A DNA stretch of 64,000 nt. Origin: DASVTR01 sp036387475. GTDB taxonomy: Bacteria; Acidobacteriota; Blastocatellia; Pyrinomonadales; Pyrinomonadaceae. Position 1 is the first letter of the stretch, and every line of letters starts with the position of its first letter. The position numbers and the translations under genes are program-made. The notes below the pieces were generated by a model that did not search any database, had not been told where the DNA came from, and saw only the letters and a list, made by a program, of their open reading frames with translations. The stretch lies in contig DASVTR010000007.1 in assembly GCA_036387475.1 (NCBI GenBank), forward strand, positions 16,752 to 80,751, given 5' to 3'. This document shows positions 25,738 to 34,757 of the stretch, piece after piece.

Positions 25738-25799
25738 CGAAGTAAGCGGTCAGGTCTTGCGCTCTGTATCAACTGGCGGGGCATCACGGCTATATCTTA

Positions 25800-27359
25800 C
25801 TACTTTTTCGCCACTTCCTTGAGAGCCGTCTCGACGGTTGCTTTTAATGCTTCGAAAGTCGGCACGGAGACTTTACGACCGTTGACGAAGAAGGTCGGTG
25901 TGCCGTTAACGCCGAGCCGCAGGCCGTCGCGTATGTCGCGTTGCACCTTGTCGGCGAATTTGCCGGAGTCGAGCGCGGCGTCAAACTTTTGACGGTCGAG
26001 CGCAAGCTGGCTGGCGTATCCTTTGAGCGAGGCCACGTCCAGTTTCGATTGGTTTTTCAGCAGCATCGGGACGTATTCCCAATACTTGCCCTGCTCGCGC
26101 GCAGCCTCCGCTGCCTCCGCTGCTTTGTAGGCATCCGCGTGTTGTTCGAGCGGGAAGTCGCGCACGACAAGCCTCACCTTGCCGTCGTGTTCCTTTACCA
26201 GTTTTTCAACCAGCGGGTGCGTCGCGGCGCAACTCGGACATTGTAAATCCGTAAACTCTATGATTGTGACGGGCGCGCTCTGGCTGCCGAGAGACGGTTG
26301 ATCGTCTGTGGCGATGCTGTAAAGGGGCTGCTCAGGTTTTTGGAGAAACGTCTGGATTGAAGCAGTGCGGCGCAACTGCTGTGCGAAGTCCGTCTGCGCG
26401 TTGCGCGTCTCGCGCTCCTGCAAAATCTGCATGACGTGATCTTTCACCAGAGGATATTCGACGCCGATGCGCTCTTTGTTCTCCTCGTAAAAAGCGCGCG
26501 CGTCCGCTTCTGTGACCTTCCTGGTCTTCGATGAGGCTTCGGCGTCGAGCAGTGCCGTGGTTGTAATCTTTCTCTTCTGCGCCTCCTGCTCAAGCAACAC
26601 GTCGTTGATTCTCAAATCAATCTCTCTTTGACGAAGATTGTAAACCTGCTCCTGCACGCTGTAGATGAGCGGACGCAGGGAGTCTTCGATGTCTTCGGAA
26701 GTAATCGGTTCATTGTTGACAGTCGCAAGCACGCGCGCACGCTCCTGCGGGGTCTTTGGCGGCGTGATGTTCTGGACGAGCACTTTAACGTCGGCTGCGG
26801 CGCGCAGGCGCTCGGCCAGCTTTTGCGCCTCCTCGCGCTCACGCTGATTGCGCAGATAGACGAGGATGTCGCTTCTGACATCCTTAAGCTCCGCGCGTAT
26901 GCGCGCCTTATTCTGCTCATAGAAGGCTTGCACTTCCGCATCCGTAGGGTCTTTGACCTTGGCAACAACTTCGTCTTCGAGCAGCTTGATTGTGCTCACC
27001 TTGCGCTTCCTTGCTTCGGCTTCCAACAGTTTTGAATTGATCTGCAAATCAAGCTCACGCTTGCGCGCTTCGACGACCTGCTGCTGAAGCTGGCTGACGC
27101 TCTGATTGAGTTGCGAGCTAATATCCCGGCTGGTGATTTCGACGCCGTTGACGATTGCCAGCACTTCGGGCAGCGGCTGCGCTTCACACGCGCAGTCCTC
27201 TTCTTTTTTAAGGTTCGGCTGCTGCACGCCGATTGGAGTCGCTGCGGGCGTCGGGCTGGTCTGCGCTTGCTTGCTCCCCGTCGCTGGATTCGCCTGGGCC
27301 AGGGCACTGTCTGAATAAGCAACTAACGCGATTATGAGAATCAATAATTGTCTGTACAT
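25800..27359 (-). CDS. SurA-like chaperone (duplicated) fused to DsbA/thioredoxin domain
   Basis: 519 residues. GGAGAG precedes the ATG and a signal peptide follows (LLILIIALVAYSDSALAQ). Two SurA_N-like helical modules come first: VNGVEITSRDI ... RELDLQINSKLLEAEARKRK (about 70-215) and VNNEPITSEDI ... REIDLRINDVLLEQEAQKRK (about 215-345). There is no parvulin PPIase domain. A DsbA-type thioredoxin domain follows (about 350-519) with active site CPSC (374-377) and cis-Pro in NGTPTFFVNG. It is probably a periplasmic folding factor combining holdase and dithiol oxidase activity. It is the last gene of the multicopper oxidase cluster, where copper-protein maturation is a plausible job. Confidence 0.9.
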   Translation of the reverse strand: MYRQLLILIIALVAYSDSALAQANPATGSKQAQTSPTPAATPIGVQQPNLKKEEDCACEAQPLPEVLAIVNGVEITSRDISSQLNQSVSQLQQQVVEARKRELDLQINSKLLEAEARKRKVSTIKLLEDEVVAKVKDPTDAEVQAFYEQNKARIRAELKDVRSDILVYLRNQREREEAQKLAERLRAAADVKVLVQNITPPKTPQERARVLATVNNEPITSEDIEDSLRPLIYSVQEQVYNLRQREIDLRINDVLLEQEAQKRKITTTALLDAEASSKTRKVTEADARAFYEENKERIGVEYPLVKDHVMQILQERETRNAQTDFAQQLRRTASIQTFLQKPEQPLYSIATDDQPSLGSQSAPVTIIEFTDLQCPSCAATHPLVEKLVKEHDGKVRLVVRDFPLEQHADAYKAAEAAEAAREQGKYWEYVPMLLKNQSKLDVASLKGYASQLALDRQKFDAALDSGKFADKVQRDIRDGLRLGVNGTPTFFVNGRKVSVPTFEALKATVETALKEVAKK

Positions 27360-27470
27360 CTTTCTCTCCGTTCGTTGGTCGGGGGCGAAAGCACAAACGG
27401 CGCTTTGATTTGCGCGCCGCCGCTTTTTGAGCCTCCACCATTTCCGCTTCGTCTACTTCGGCGCTACTTA

Positions 27471-29090
27471 TTATGGCCTCTCTTTGGGCACAAGGCGATC
27501 CGTCAGGGGAGTGTATTGTTTGTTGCCCAGATCGACGCCGACGATGTATGAACCGATTGAGCCGACTCTGCGATTCGGGCCGAAGGTGACGGGCGGAACG
27601 ACGCCGGTTCTGAAATCCTGTATTTGCTCAAGCGAGTTGATGAGCGTCGTGCGGTCGAGCTGCCTGCCGCCGAGCTTCGTTGCCTCGAAGAGAACTTTCG
27701 TCGCGGCGTAGGCGACCGATTGAAACGCGGGGCTACGCAAAGGCGCTCCGGCTTTCTGCATCACAGCGATAAACTCGGCGAAATCGTTCTGGTTCGGGAG
27801 CGTCGCCGGATAAGACAAGAACGTCTGCGCCGCCTGGCTCGCCGGCAGATTGAAAGCACCACGACCGAGCATGACGACCGAGCTTAAAAGCGCGGCGTTG
27901 AGCTTGACGCGCTCCATCTCGCGGGCGCTGGCAGCGATGTCGTCCGCGCCGCCGAAGAAGAAAATGAAGTCAGGCTTTTTCTGCATTAAGGCTTCCACTG
28001 TCTTCGCTGCTGAAAACTGGCCGCTCTTGTAACTGTGCTCGGCGACTATCTCCATCGAGTACATTTTGGCCTGAGCTTGCAATCCCGCCAGCGCGTCACG
28101 GTCAAAATCGTTGTCGGCGTAAACGACCGCTAGCCTTGCAGGCTTGCCGCGAGCTTTGCCGTAAACGAAATCGACGAGCGCGCGTGCCTGATCGCTGAAG
28201 GTCGGAAGCAGGTAAAAGACGTAAGGGTTGGGCGGCACGGACAGGCGCGGCGAGAGCGTGACGGGGCCGACGAGCGGAACTTCGCTGCGCTTGATAAATT
28301 CGTTGAGAGCGCGGCTATCACCCGGCTCAAAGCTGCCGATGAGCGCAAACACGCCGTCTCGCTCAATCAAGCGTCTTGTCGCTTCAAGCGTCTGCGCAGG
28401 CTCGCCGCGAGAATCTTCGACCACCAACTCGAAACGACGGTTATAGATTCCCCCCTGAGAATTAAGCTGCGCGAAGCTGGCAGCCAGAGTGGCTTTAACA
28501 TCCTCGCCGACGCTTGCGAGCGGCCCCGTCATCGGCAAGGCTGCGCCGACTTTGATCGTGTCGTCTGTCAGGCCGGGGTCTGCGTCCGCTTCCTTTCCGA
28601 GCTTTTTAAGATAAGCGATGAGGTCTGCCATCTGCGCCGCCGTCATGCGATAGCGCGGCATGGCCGGATGAAGGCGCGCGCCGTTGGCATCCAATCCGGC
28701 ATTGATAGAGCGCGCGAGAGTCGCTTCGTTGTAGGGAGCGCGCTCGCGTCTGGTGAGCGGCGACGTTTGAGCCCCCGTCAATTTCTCCCAGGTGATGGGC
28801 GGCGGCTGTATTCCACCTTCGCGCGTTCCCTCGCCTCTCAACCCGTGGCAATTGACGCACGTAAAAGAGGTCGCAGGCAATTCAAGCTCGTCATTATTCA
28901 AGAAGGCTACGATTTCGCCGCCGCCAAAGCCGCCCTCGCCCTTTTGATAAATTTGCTTTCCGCGTTTCTCCTGCGGCGAGAGAGCACTTGTGCCCTGTGT
29001 CGCCGCTTTGTCGACACAGACGAGCAGGGCTGCGACAAGACAGACTATGCCTGCGAGGGTCAGCTTTAAGCGAAAGACGCGAGCCTTCAT
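27471..29090 (-). CDS. Cytochrome c fused to LivK-type substrate-binding protein
   Basis: 539 residues. After a signal peptide (LAGIVCLVAALLVC) comes a monohaem cytochrome c domain with CVNCH (C78, C81, H82) and a likely axial Met in LHPAMPRYRM. From about residue 175 to the end it is a Peripla_BP_6 (LivK/branched-chain amino-acid type) domain: DDTIKVGAALPMTGPLASVGEDVKA and FELVVEDSRGEPAQTLEATRRLI. No ABC permease or ATPase is nearby, so it is unlikely to feed a transporter. It may sense a ligand or deliver electrons. The gene is 61 nt downstream of the SCO gene and part of the copper-oxidase cluster. Confidence 0.92.
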   Translation of the reverse strand: MKARVFRLKLTLAGIVCLVAALLVCVDKAATQGTSALSPQEKRGKQIYQKGEGGFGGGEIVAFLNNDELELPATSFTCVNCHGLRGEGTREGGIQPPPITWEKLTGAQTSPLTRRERAPYNEATLARSINAGLDANGARLHPAMPRYRMTAAQMADLIAYLKKLGKEADADPGLTDDTIKVGAALPMTGPLASVGEDVKATLAASFAQLNSQGGIYNRRFELVVEDSRGEPAQTLEATRRLIERDGVFALIGSFEPGDSRALNEFIKRSEVPLVGPVTLSPRLSVPPNPYVFYLLPTFSDQARALVDFVYGKARGKPARLAVVYADNDFDRDALAGLQAQAKMYSMEIVAEHSYKSGQFSAAKTVEALMQKKPDFIFFFGGADDIAASAREMERVKLNAALLSSVVMLGRGAFNLPASQAAQTFLSYPATLPNQNDFAEFIAVMQKAGAPLRSPAFQSVAYAATKVLFEATKLGGRQLDRTTLINSLEQIQDFRTGVVPPVTFGPNRRVGSIGSYIVGVDLGNKQYTPLTDRLVPKERP

Positions 29091-29151
29091 TCTTTTACGT
29101 CAAACGGAAAACTTTTACGTCAAGCGGAAATTTCGCCGGTGGGCCAAGTTC

Positions 29152-30492
29152 TTAATCCGTCTCTTTCTTGGCGGCGAGCAGTTTCGTGACGGCGCTGGCA
29201 ATCTCCGTGGGGTTCGACATCGCGTGTACCTTCAACCAATCGCCGGTCGCCTCGTTGCCGATAATCAGCACGCTCGTGTGCTTCTCTTTGTCTTCGACGT
29301 AGCCGCCGAGTTTGTAAAGCACCCAGTCGACGTTCTTCTTCTCGCCGGTCAGGAAATACCAGCCCGGCTGCGCCTTAAAGCTATCAGCATATTTTTTGAG
29401 CACGGCGGGCGTATCGGTCAAAGGGTCAACGCTGATGGAAAGCATCAAGACTTCGCGCCCGACGCGCTCGCCCAGATACTTCTGCACCTTCACCAGATTA
29501 GCCGTCATAGGCGAACAGACGCCTTTGCAGTTGGTAAACAGAAAGTTGATGAGGACGACCTTGCCTTTGAGCATGTCGTCATAGAAGCGCACGGGCTTGT
29601 TTTCCTGCGTTAGCAAAACCAGGTTGGGGAAATACCTGGCCGACCCTTCCGCCATCGAGGCTTTCTTTTCCGCTTCAGTAGTTAATTGTTCCTTACTCTC
29701 CACGGCGTTTGACGCAGCAGCGCCTTTGCTCGCCGCATCGTTAACGAGGTTGACGATTTGAGAGACGGGCGACAGTCCGTAGATGCGCGTCCAGTAGCCA
29801 GCCGCGTCATTGCCTATGAGCAGCAAGGGCGTGTGGTCGTTTTTATTCGGGGCATAGCCGCCAAGGGCGCTGAGCAGGCCGTCAATCTCCTGCTTGCTGC
29901 CGGTCACAAACGTCCAGCCTGGGCCAGCCTTAAACTTTGAAGAGAAGCTTTTGAGTCTCTCCGGCACGTCGGTCGTCGGGTCAACGCTGATGGAGATTAA
30001 CTGTACGTCGCGCCCGACGCGCTCGCCCAAATCCTGCTGGACGCGGCGAAACGTGGCGGTCAGCGAAGGGCAGATGGCCGTGCAGGTTGTAAAGATGAAG
30101 TTGATGGCGACCGTTTTACCCTTGACCAGGTCTGTGTAGAAGTTAAGCTTTCGTCCATCCTGATCGTAGACGGTCATGTCTGGAATGCGGAGTTTCAAGT
30201 TGGTTTCTTCGGCCTTCTTCATCTCCGTCGCGCCAGCGCCCACGCCCGACGGTTTCGTCTGTTCGTCATTCTTCTTCTGAGCCGTCAAATTCATGCCGCA
30301 TTTAGGGCAGCGACCGGGCCTTTTGGCTGTGACTTCCGGGTGCATAGGGCAGGCGTAAGTAGCGGCCTGCGTCGTCGTAGTCTTCCGCGCACGCTTGGCC
30401 TGCGCCTGTGCTGTTCGGCCTCCGTCAAACGATAACGGAGCACAGATGAAGAGGGCGCTAAAGATGAGTGTGGTAATAATCTTGCTATTCAT
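29152..30492 (-). CDS. Heavy-metal-binding domain plus two tandem SCO1/SenC domains
   Basis: 446 residues. The ATG lies 2 nt after the stop of the upstream propeller gene, implying translational coupling. Signal peptide to about residue 30. The short heavy-metal-binding module is YACPMHPEV (C48, H51) with CPKCG (~63-67). The first SCO domain (~98-250) has CTAIC (C~136) and the copper-ligand His in NDHTPLLL; the second (~285-446) has CKGVC (~323) and His in KEKHTSVLI, so both copper sites (CxxxC + H) look intact. SCO proteins load or reduce copper centres. Here the neighbouring multicopper oxidase is the likely client. Tandem SCO with an HMBD is uncommon. Confidence 0.93.
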   Translation of the reverse strand: MNSKIITTLIFSALFICAPLSFDGGRTAQAQAKRARKTTTTQAATYACPMHPEVTAKRPGRCPKCGMNLTAQKKNDEQTKPSGVGAGATEMKKAEETNLKLRIPDMTVYDQDGRKLNFYTDLVKGKTVAINFIFTTCTAICPSLTATFRRVQQDLGERVGRDVQLISISVDPTTDVPERLKSFSSKFKAGPGWTFVTGSKQEIDGLLSALGGYAPNKNDHTPLLLIGNDAAGYWTRIYGLSPVSQIVNLVNDAASKGAAASNAVESKEQLTTEAEKKASMAEGSARYFPNLVLLTQENKPVRFYDDMLKGKVVLINFLFTNCKGVCSPMTANLVKVQKYLGERVGREVLMLSISVDPLTDTPAVLKKYADSFKAQPGWYFLTGEKKNVDWVLYKLGGYVEDKEKHTSVLIIGNEATGDWLKVHAMSNPTEIASAVTKLLAAKKETD

Positions 30493-30494
30493 TC

Positions 30495-32522
30495 TTAGTC
30501 TCTTTCTGATGGTTTAGGTTGTTCTGATGTCGAACTTCCGGCGCTTCCTTCGACCGCCACTCTGGTAAACGGCAGATCGGCGTAGGTCGTGCCGCGCGAT
30601 GCGACGCGCACCATGACGTGAAAGACGGCCTCGTGCGGAAACGTCTGCATAATCTCGTAGACACCGGCTTCTACTTCCTTCGCGTACTGTCGCTGCTGCC
30701 AAATGCCGGGCGGCTCAAAGACGAGTATCTGCACGTCTTCCAGTCCGCCGACGGGCTGTCCGGTCAAAGGGTCTGTGATTTTGAACCTGAGCGAAACCGT
30801 ATCCTGCGCCTTAAATCGCTTGTCTTTGAAGAGGGCTTCGACCGCGATTGAAACTCCGCCACGGTTTTTATCGCCGTCCGGCGATTCGGCGACTTCAAGT
30901 TGAAAACAATTAACGACGCGCGGCTGGGCTATCACAAACGGCACGTCAAAGCGCCCCGATTGCGGCAATTTAATCGGCGTCGAGTAAACGCCGGGCGCAA
31001 CTTCCGACAGGCTGCGGTCAAGCAACAGGAGCGCGTGCGGACGCCGCTTGTAATTGGTGAACGTGCCCATCGGGGCCATCATTCCTTCGACGTAGTAATA
31101 GATCATCTGGTCTGGCGTGTTGGCAATCATCGCCGCGTTGCCTTCGGGCGTCGGCACAATCATATCTGCGACGCCGATCTCCGCCGGAAGCGTGCTGGCA
31201 GGCAAGCGTCCCGCCACAACATCAACCGGCGAGAGCTTTCCTTTAGAGACTCCGCTCAACTCAATCAAAGAGAATTTTTCCGAGCCTGTGCCGCGAACGT
31301 AAGCATAGCGCGCGGTGAAGGCGACCTGATCCGGCCCCTTCACAACTTCGGTTGTGCCGATAATCGAATTGGTCGAAGCATCAAGCACGGAGACTGTGCT
31401 TTCAACCTGATTAACGACGAAGCCGAAGCGGCCCGTCGGCTCAAACTTGAGCGCGACGACGCCTCTCTTCGTTGGAATCGTCGCCACGATTTGTTGTTTG
31501 ACGGGGTCAATCGCCGTGACGCTTGCGCCGTTGATGGCCGCGACGTAGACGAGGCGGCTGGCGCTGCTGTAAGCGACGGGCACGGGCGTTTTGCCGACGT
31601 TGATGTCAATGGTCTTGCTCAGCTTCTTCGTGTCAATGATGGAGACAGTATCGGCGGCGCTATTGGTGACAAACGCCGTCAGGCTGTCGGGTGTAAAGGC
31701 TATGTTGTGAAGCCCCGCGCCCACGGGCACTGTGGCGGCGAGCTTGTTTGTCGTCGTATCAATGACGGCAACGAGCGGCGAATTGTCGAGTCCGGCCCAC
31801 GCGTAGCGCCCGTCGGGTTGAAGCGCAATGCGCATTGGCTTTGTTTTTTCCCCGACCGCGATTGTCGTGACGAGTTTCCGCGTGATGGTATTGATGACGC
31901 CGACCGAAGATTGCTCCGGCAAAGTGAGATAAAGAAATTCTTTGTTGTTTGAGAGCGTCCAATCTGCGCCGGGGCCGGGCAAAGTGATAATGCTTTCGAG
32001 CTTGGTCTTGCTGAACGAGACCTGCGGGTTGATGACCGAAACTGTCTTGTCGTGGTTGAGTGTAAACAACAGGTAGTTATTGAGGTCAATATCCGCACGC
32101 GCGCTGAGCAGACCGCCCATGAAGGTGCGAATCCTGTCTCTGCATTCGGCTTCGTTGGGCGGCTGCTCTGATTTGCGCGTGTTGACCCACGCGTTGGGAT
32201 GGAGTCCGACGATGGGCTGGCTTGTGCGCGCATCCTTGATGCGGAAAGTAACGACGGCATCCGCCCCGCTGATGAGGCCGTCCATCCTGCCCTTCTCGTT
32301 TGGCCTCGCTTGAATCGAATAATCGACGACGACACCATCTTTCTCATAACGCTGTGAGACGATGGCGGGCGCTTTCGCAGCGGCGGTCTTGCTATCACTT
32401 GCCGGGCGGACTGTTCTCTGCTGTGGGCCAACCACCTGCGCTGTCGCTGTGACGGACGCAGACAGCATCAACATCAATGCGGCCAACATCGCCGTAATTG
32501 TCGTTCCAGTGAAACGGTTCAT
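30495..32522 (-). CDS. YncE-type propeller protein with flanking Ig-like domains
   Basis: 675 residues from the ATG at 32522, which follows GGAAGAGG; an in-frame start at 32546 is less likely. Signal peptide (ITAMLAALMLMLSASVTATAQ). Residues ~50-125 resemble a FixH/YtkA-like beta domain (VVDYSIQARPNEKGRMDG, VTFRIKDARTSQPI). A seven-bladed YVTN propeller follows (~130-450; DGRYAWAGLDNSPLVAVIDT, TPDSLTAFVTNSAADTVSII). A second FixH-like region lies near the end (VSLRFKITDPLTGQPVGGLEDV). It is coupled to the SCO gene. It probably binds or presents a partner in the periplasm; no haem or copper motif is visible. Confidence 0.87.
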   Translation of the reverse strand: MNRFTGTTITAMLAALMLMLSASVTATAQVVGPQQRTVRPASDSKTAAAKAPAIVSQRYEKDGVVVDYSIQARPNEKGRMDGLISGADAVVTFRIKDARTSQPIVGLHPNAWVNTRKSEQPPNEAECRDRIRTFMGGLLSARADIDLNNYLLFTLNHDKTVSVINPQVSFSKTKLESIITLPGPGADWTLSNNKEFLYLTLPEQSSVGVINTITRKLVTTIAVGEKTKPMRIALQPDGRYAWAGLDNSPLVAVIDTTTNKLAATVPVGAGLHNIAFTPDSLTAFVTNSAADTVSIIDTKKLSKTIDINVGKTPVPVAYSSASRLVYVAAINGASVTAIDPVKQQIVATIPTKRGVVALKFEPTGRFGFVVNQVESTVSVLDASTNSIIGTTEVVKGPDQVAFTARYAYVRGTGSEKFSLIELSGVSKGKLSPVDVVAGRLPASTLPAEIGVADMIVPTPEGNAAMIANTPDQMIYYYVEGMMAPMGTFTNYKRRPHALLLLDRSLSEVAPGVYSTPIKLPQSGRFDVPFVIAQPRVVNCFQLEVAESPDGDKNRGGVSIAVEALFKDKRFKAQDTVSLRFKITDPLTGQPVGGLEDVQILVFEPPGIWQQRQYAKEVEAGVYEIMQTFPHEAVFHVMVRVASRGTTYADLPFTRVAVEGSAGSSTSEQPKPSERD

Positions 32523-32640
32523 GTCCTCTTCCTGTTGATAGAGCACGGCGAGAGTCTCGCCGATTGCGCTCGAATGTTCCAGACGAATGCTCTTACTTTA
32601 ACCCATTCCGCCGAGTAGCAGAATACTAATCAAACGAAAA

Positions 32641-32687
32641 GGAAGAAGCCACCCGAAGTTAACGCGTCCGTCGCAGCGGCTTCTTCC
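32641..32687 (-). terminator. Hairpin after the lamin-tail/discoidin gene
   Basis: GGAAGAAGCC (32641-32650) pairs with GGCTTCTTCC (32678-32687); the loop is long (27 nt). It lies 40 nt past the stop, so the downstream propeller-SCO genes probably have their own promoter. Confidence 0.65.
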
Positions 32688-32726
32688 CCGAAAAGTTCGC
32701 CCTTTCCTAACGGAAAGAAGCGATTG

Positions 32727-34667
32727 TTACGGCAGCGCTTCTATGATGATAAAGAAGCGGAAGCTACCCGACTGCTGCACGCCTAACATGAATTGGAGGC
32801 TGTACCCCTGCCCCGGATAGAGAGGCGACGACAGATTAATGTCATTCGCAGACAGAGTGCTATTCCATCCGCCGCCGTTTATCTGCGCGGGCGGCGTCTC
32901 AAGCGTCGTGCCGTTGACCATGACGACTGAGCCGTCGGTGCGCGCCACAAGCAGGTCGGTCGAGCTAATGGCGCGGATGTCGGATGTCCCGCTGATGTAC
33001 GGATAGCCAGTGATGTCTATGATGCGAACCCTGAGACGTGTAATCGGTTGGCTGGAGACGTTGACCAGCGTTCTTCTGATGGACATCGTGCCGTAGGCGC
33101 TGTTGTTCCCTGGGTCGGATGTCGCATCGCGGACGCGATTGGGTGGCTGGTCGCTTGTCACAGCCGGGTCGAGCAAGTCAACGCGAATCTTGCTTGAGCC
33201 TGTCGGGATAGGGCTGGAGAGATTCTCAGGGCCGGGAGCACCGAGGCGTTGGCCCGCGCCCGTGTTATTGCCGTTGGTATCCGCGCCCTTGAAGTCGACT
33301 ATGTTGTCGTTGGTATCCCTCGGCGAGCCTGACGTTAAATCGCGGAAGAAGCTATACTCGATATTGTAAAGCGATTCTGCCGCGCCGACAGGAAAGCCTG
33401 CGCCCTCGCGGTACAGCGGAGGAGCGGTGTTATAGCCCGCCGCGTCGAGGCGATTAGGCGTCGTGAAGTTTAGCGGCTCAGACGTTTTGAACAGAGCTAT
33501 GCCCCCGCCATCAGGGATGTCCAGGATGTAGGCCGTATCTCCGGCGGCGGTCGTTCCGTTTCCGGCAGGATAGTTGCCGAGGGTATAGCCCAGACTATTG
33601 ACTGCCAGATAATGGCCGTTGCCGGGAATCACCGTCCCGACCGGAATGGTGAACCTCACAGCGCCGTCCGACCCAACCACAGACCATCCCGCAGAACCGT
33701 CTGCGGTGCTGACGTTGACGGGATAGGGGGCGGTATTGAACAACTCGATGAACTCGTCGTTTGCGCCGCCCGGCCCACGGAACCGGAATTCGCTAATGAT
33801 GAGCGGTGCATTCGGTTGACCCGGAGACGGCACAGGCTCCGGCGAGATGCAGGGCTTACTTTCAGCCAGGCATGCACGGCCTGTCGCAATCTCACAAGGG
33901 TCGATTGATTCCAATGGCAGGCAGACCGGCGTCGGATCAGGGACGGGCGCGTTCGCACAACTAAACGCTTCCACTTCGACGATGCGACTGAAGTGGTTGC
34001 GGGCGTTGGTCACTAAGATTCTGATTTTCGGCGTCGTAATGTACGGGAAGCTGAAGACCCGCATCACGTTCTGATTCTCGACGACGCTGCCGCCGGGAAC
34101 CGTCACCCACTGCGCGCCGACCCACGCCTGCACCTCAAAATCAAGCAGCCCGTAATACTCAGCCGTCATCGCCGGCGTCGGCTCAAAAGGATTCGTATAA
34201 TCGTTCTGCAAAGTGTAAAGGCGAATCTGGTTGATGACCTGCACGCCGTTAAAATCAACTTGCAGCCAGTCCGGGTATATGTCTCGCGTGTTGTCGTTCC
34301 AGCCGCCGCCGTTGCCCCAGTTCAGTCCTCTCCGGTCGCCGTTAATCGCACCTGAGGGAGAATAGTTGCCGTTGACGTAGACCGAAGAAGCTGTGGCGGT
34401 CGCCCCGCGAGCTGCCGCCGCCACGTTAATCCCGCAGTTAGTCGGCAGCGGATACGGACAGGGTGTGCCCATGCAACCGCCGCCCTCCGGGTCCATGATG
34501 CACATGCCGAGATCCGGGCAGATATATGGCTTCGGGTCAATGGCGGCTTGCGTTGTTGATGTTTGTGACTGTACGGGCGTGCCAATTCGGAACGCCAGCG
34601 CCGCCACGAAAAAGAGTAGAAGGTAGAATCTACGACTAGAGAAGACGGATGCAAGTTTGCTTTTCAT
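32727..34667 (-). CDS. Secreted discoidin-like plus lamin-tail domain protein
   Basis: 646 residues from the ATG at 34667 (GGAGG upstream; the longer frame to 34724 is rejected). Signal peptide: FYLLLFFVAALAF. A Cys-containing spacer (ICPDLGMCIMDPEGGGC, CPYPLPTNC) leads to a discoidin/F5-8C-like domain at about 75-250 (ATASSVYVNGNYSPSGAINGD, DWLQVDFNGVQVINQIRLYT, RIVEVEAFSC). A lamin-tail domain follows at about 285-420 (LIISEFRFRGPGGANDEFIELFNT). The last ~150 residues are a beta domain (RTLVNVSSQPITRLRVRIID). No cell-wall anchor seen. It lies between the multicopper oxidase and the propeller, and may be a surface-binding accessory. Confidence 0.87.
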   Translation of the reverse strand: MKSKLASVFSSRRFYLLLFFVAALAFRIGTPVQSQTSTTQAAIDPKPYICPDLGMCIMDPEGGGCMGTPCPYPLPTNCGINVAAAARGATATASSVYVNGNYSPSGAINGDRRGLNWGNGGGWNDNTRDIYPDWLQVDFNGVQVINQIRLYTLQNDYTNPFEPTPAMTAEYYGLLDFEVQAWVGAQWVTVPGGSVVENQNVMRVFSFPYITTPKIRILVTNARNHFSRIVEVEAFSCANAPVPDPTPVCLPLESIDPCEIATGRACLAESKPCISPEPVPSPGQPNAPLIISEFRFRGPGGANDEFIELFNTAPYPVNVSTADGSAGWSVVGSDGAVRFTIPVGTVIPGNGHYLAVNSLGYTLGNYPAGNGTTAAGDTAYILDIPDGGGIALFKTSEPLNFTTPNRLDAAGYNTAPPLYREGAGFPVGAAESLYNIEYSFFRDLTSGSPRDTNDNIVDFKGADTNGNNTGAGQRLGAPGPENLSSPIPTGSSKIRVDLLDPAVTSDQPPNRVRDATSDPGNNSAYGTMSIRRTLVNVSSQPITRLRVRIIDITGYPYISGTSDIRAISSTDLLVARTDGSVVMVNGTTLETPPAQINGGGWNSTLSANDINLSSPLYPGQGYSLQFMLGVQQSGSFRFFIIIEALP

Positions 34668-34709
34668 AATGGCGAACCTCCATGGCTGTAATTTGCCGTT
34701 AATGATGTC

Positions 34710-34743
34710 GAGGGCCAGCCGCAACGTGTTGCGATTGGCCCTC
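34710..34743 (-). terminator. Hairpin between multicopper oxidase and lamin-tail genes
   Basis: GAGGGCCA ... CGCAAC pairs with GTTGCG ... TGGCCCTC around a 2-nt loop with a small internal bulge. It lies 15 nt past the stop of the multicopper oxidase. Confidence 0.75.
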
Positions 34744-34757
34744 GTGTAATGCAGTTA

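Noticed and set aside
30900..31952. 350-codon plus-strand ORF inside the YncE propeller gene
   Set aside because: Shadow frame of the minus-strand gene, which has signal peptide, ribosome site and domains.
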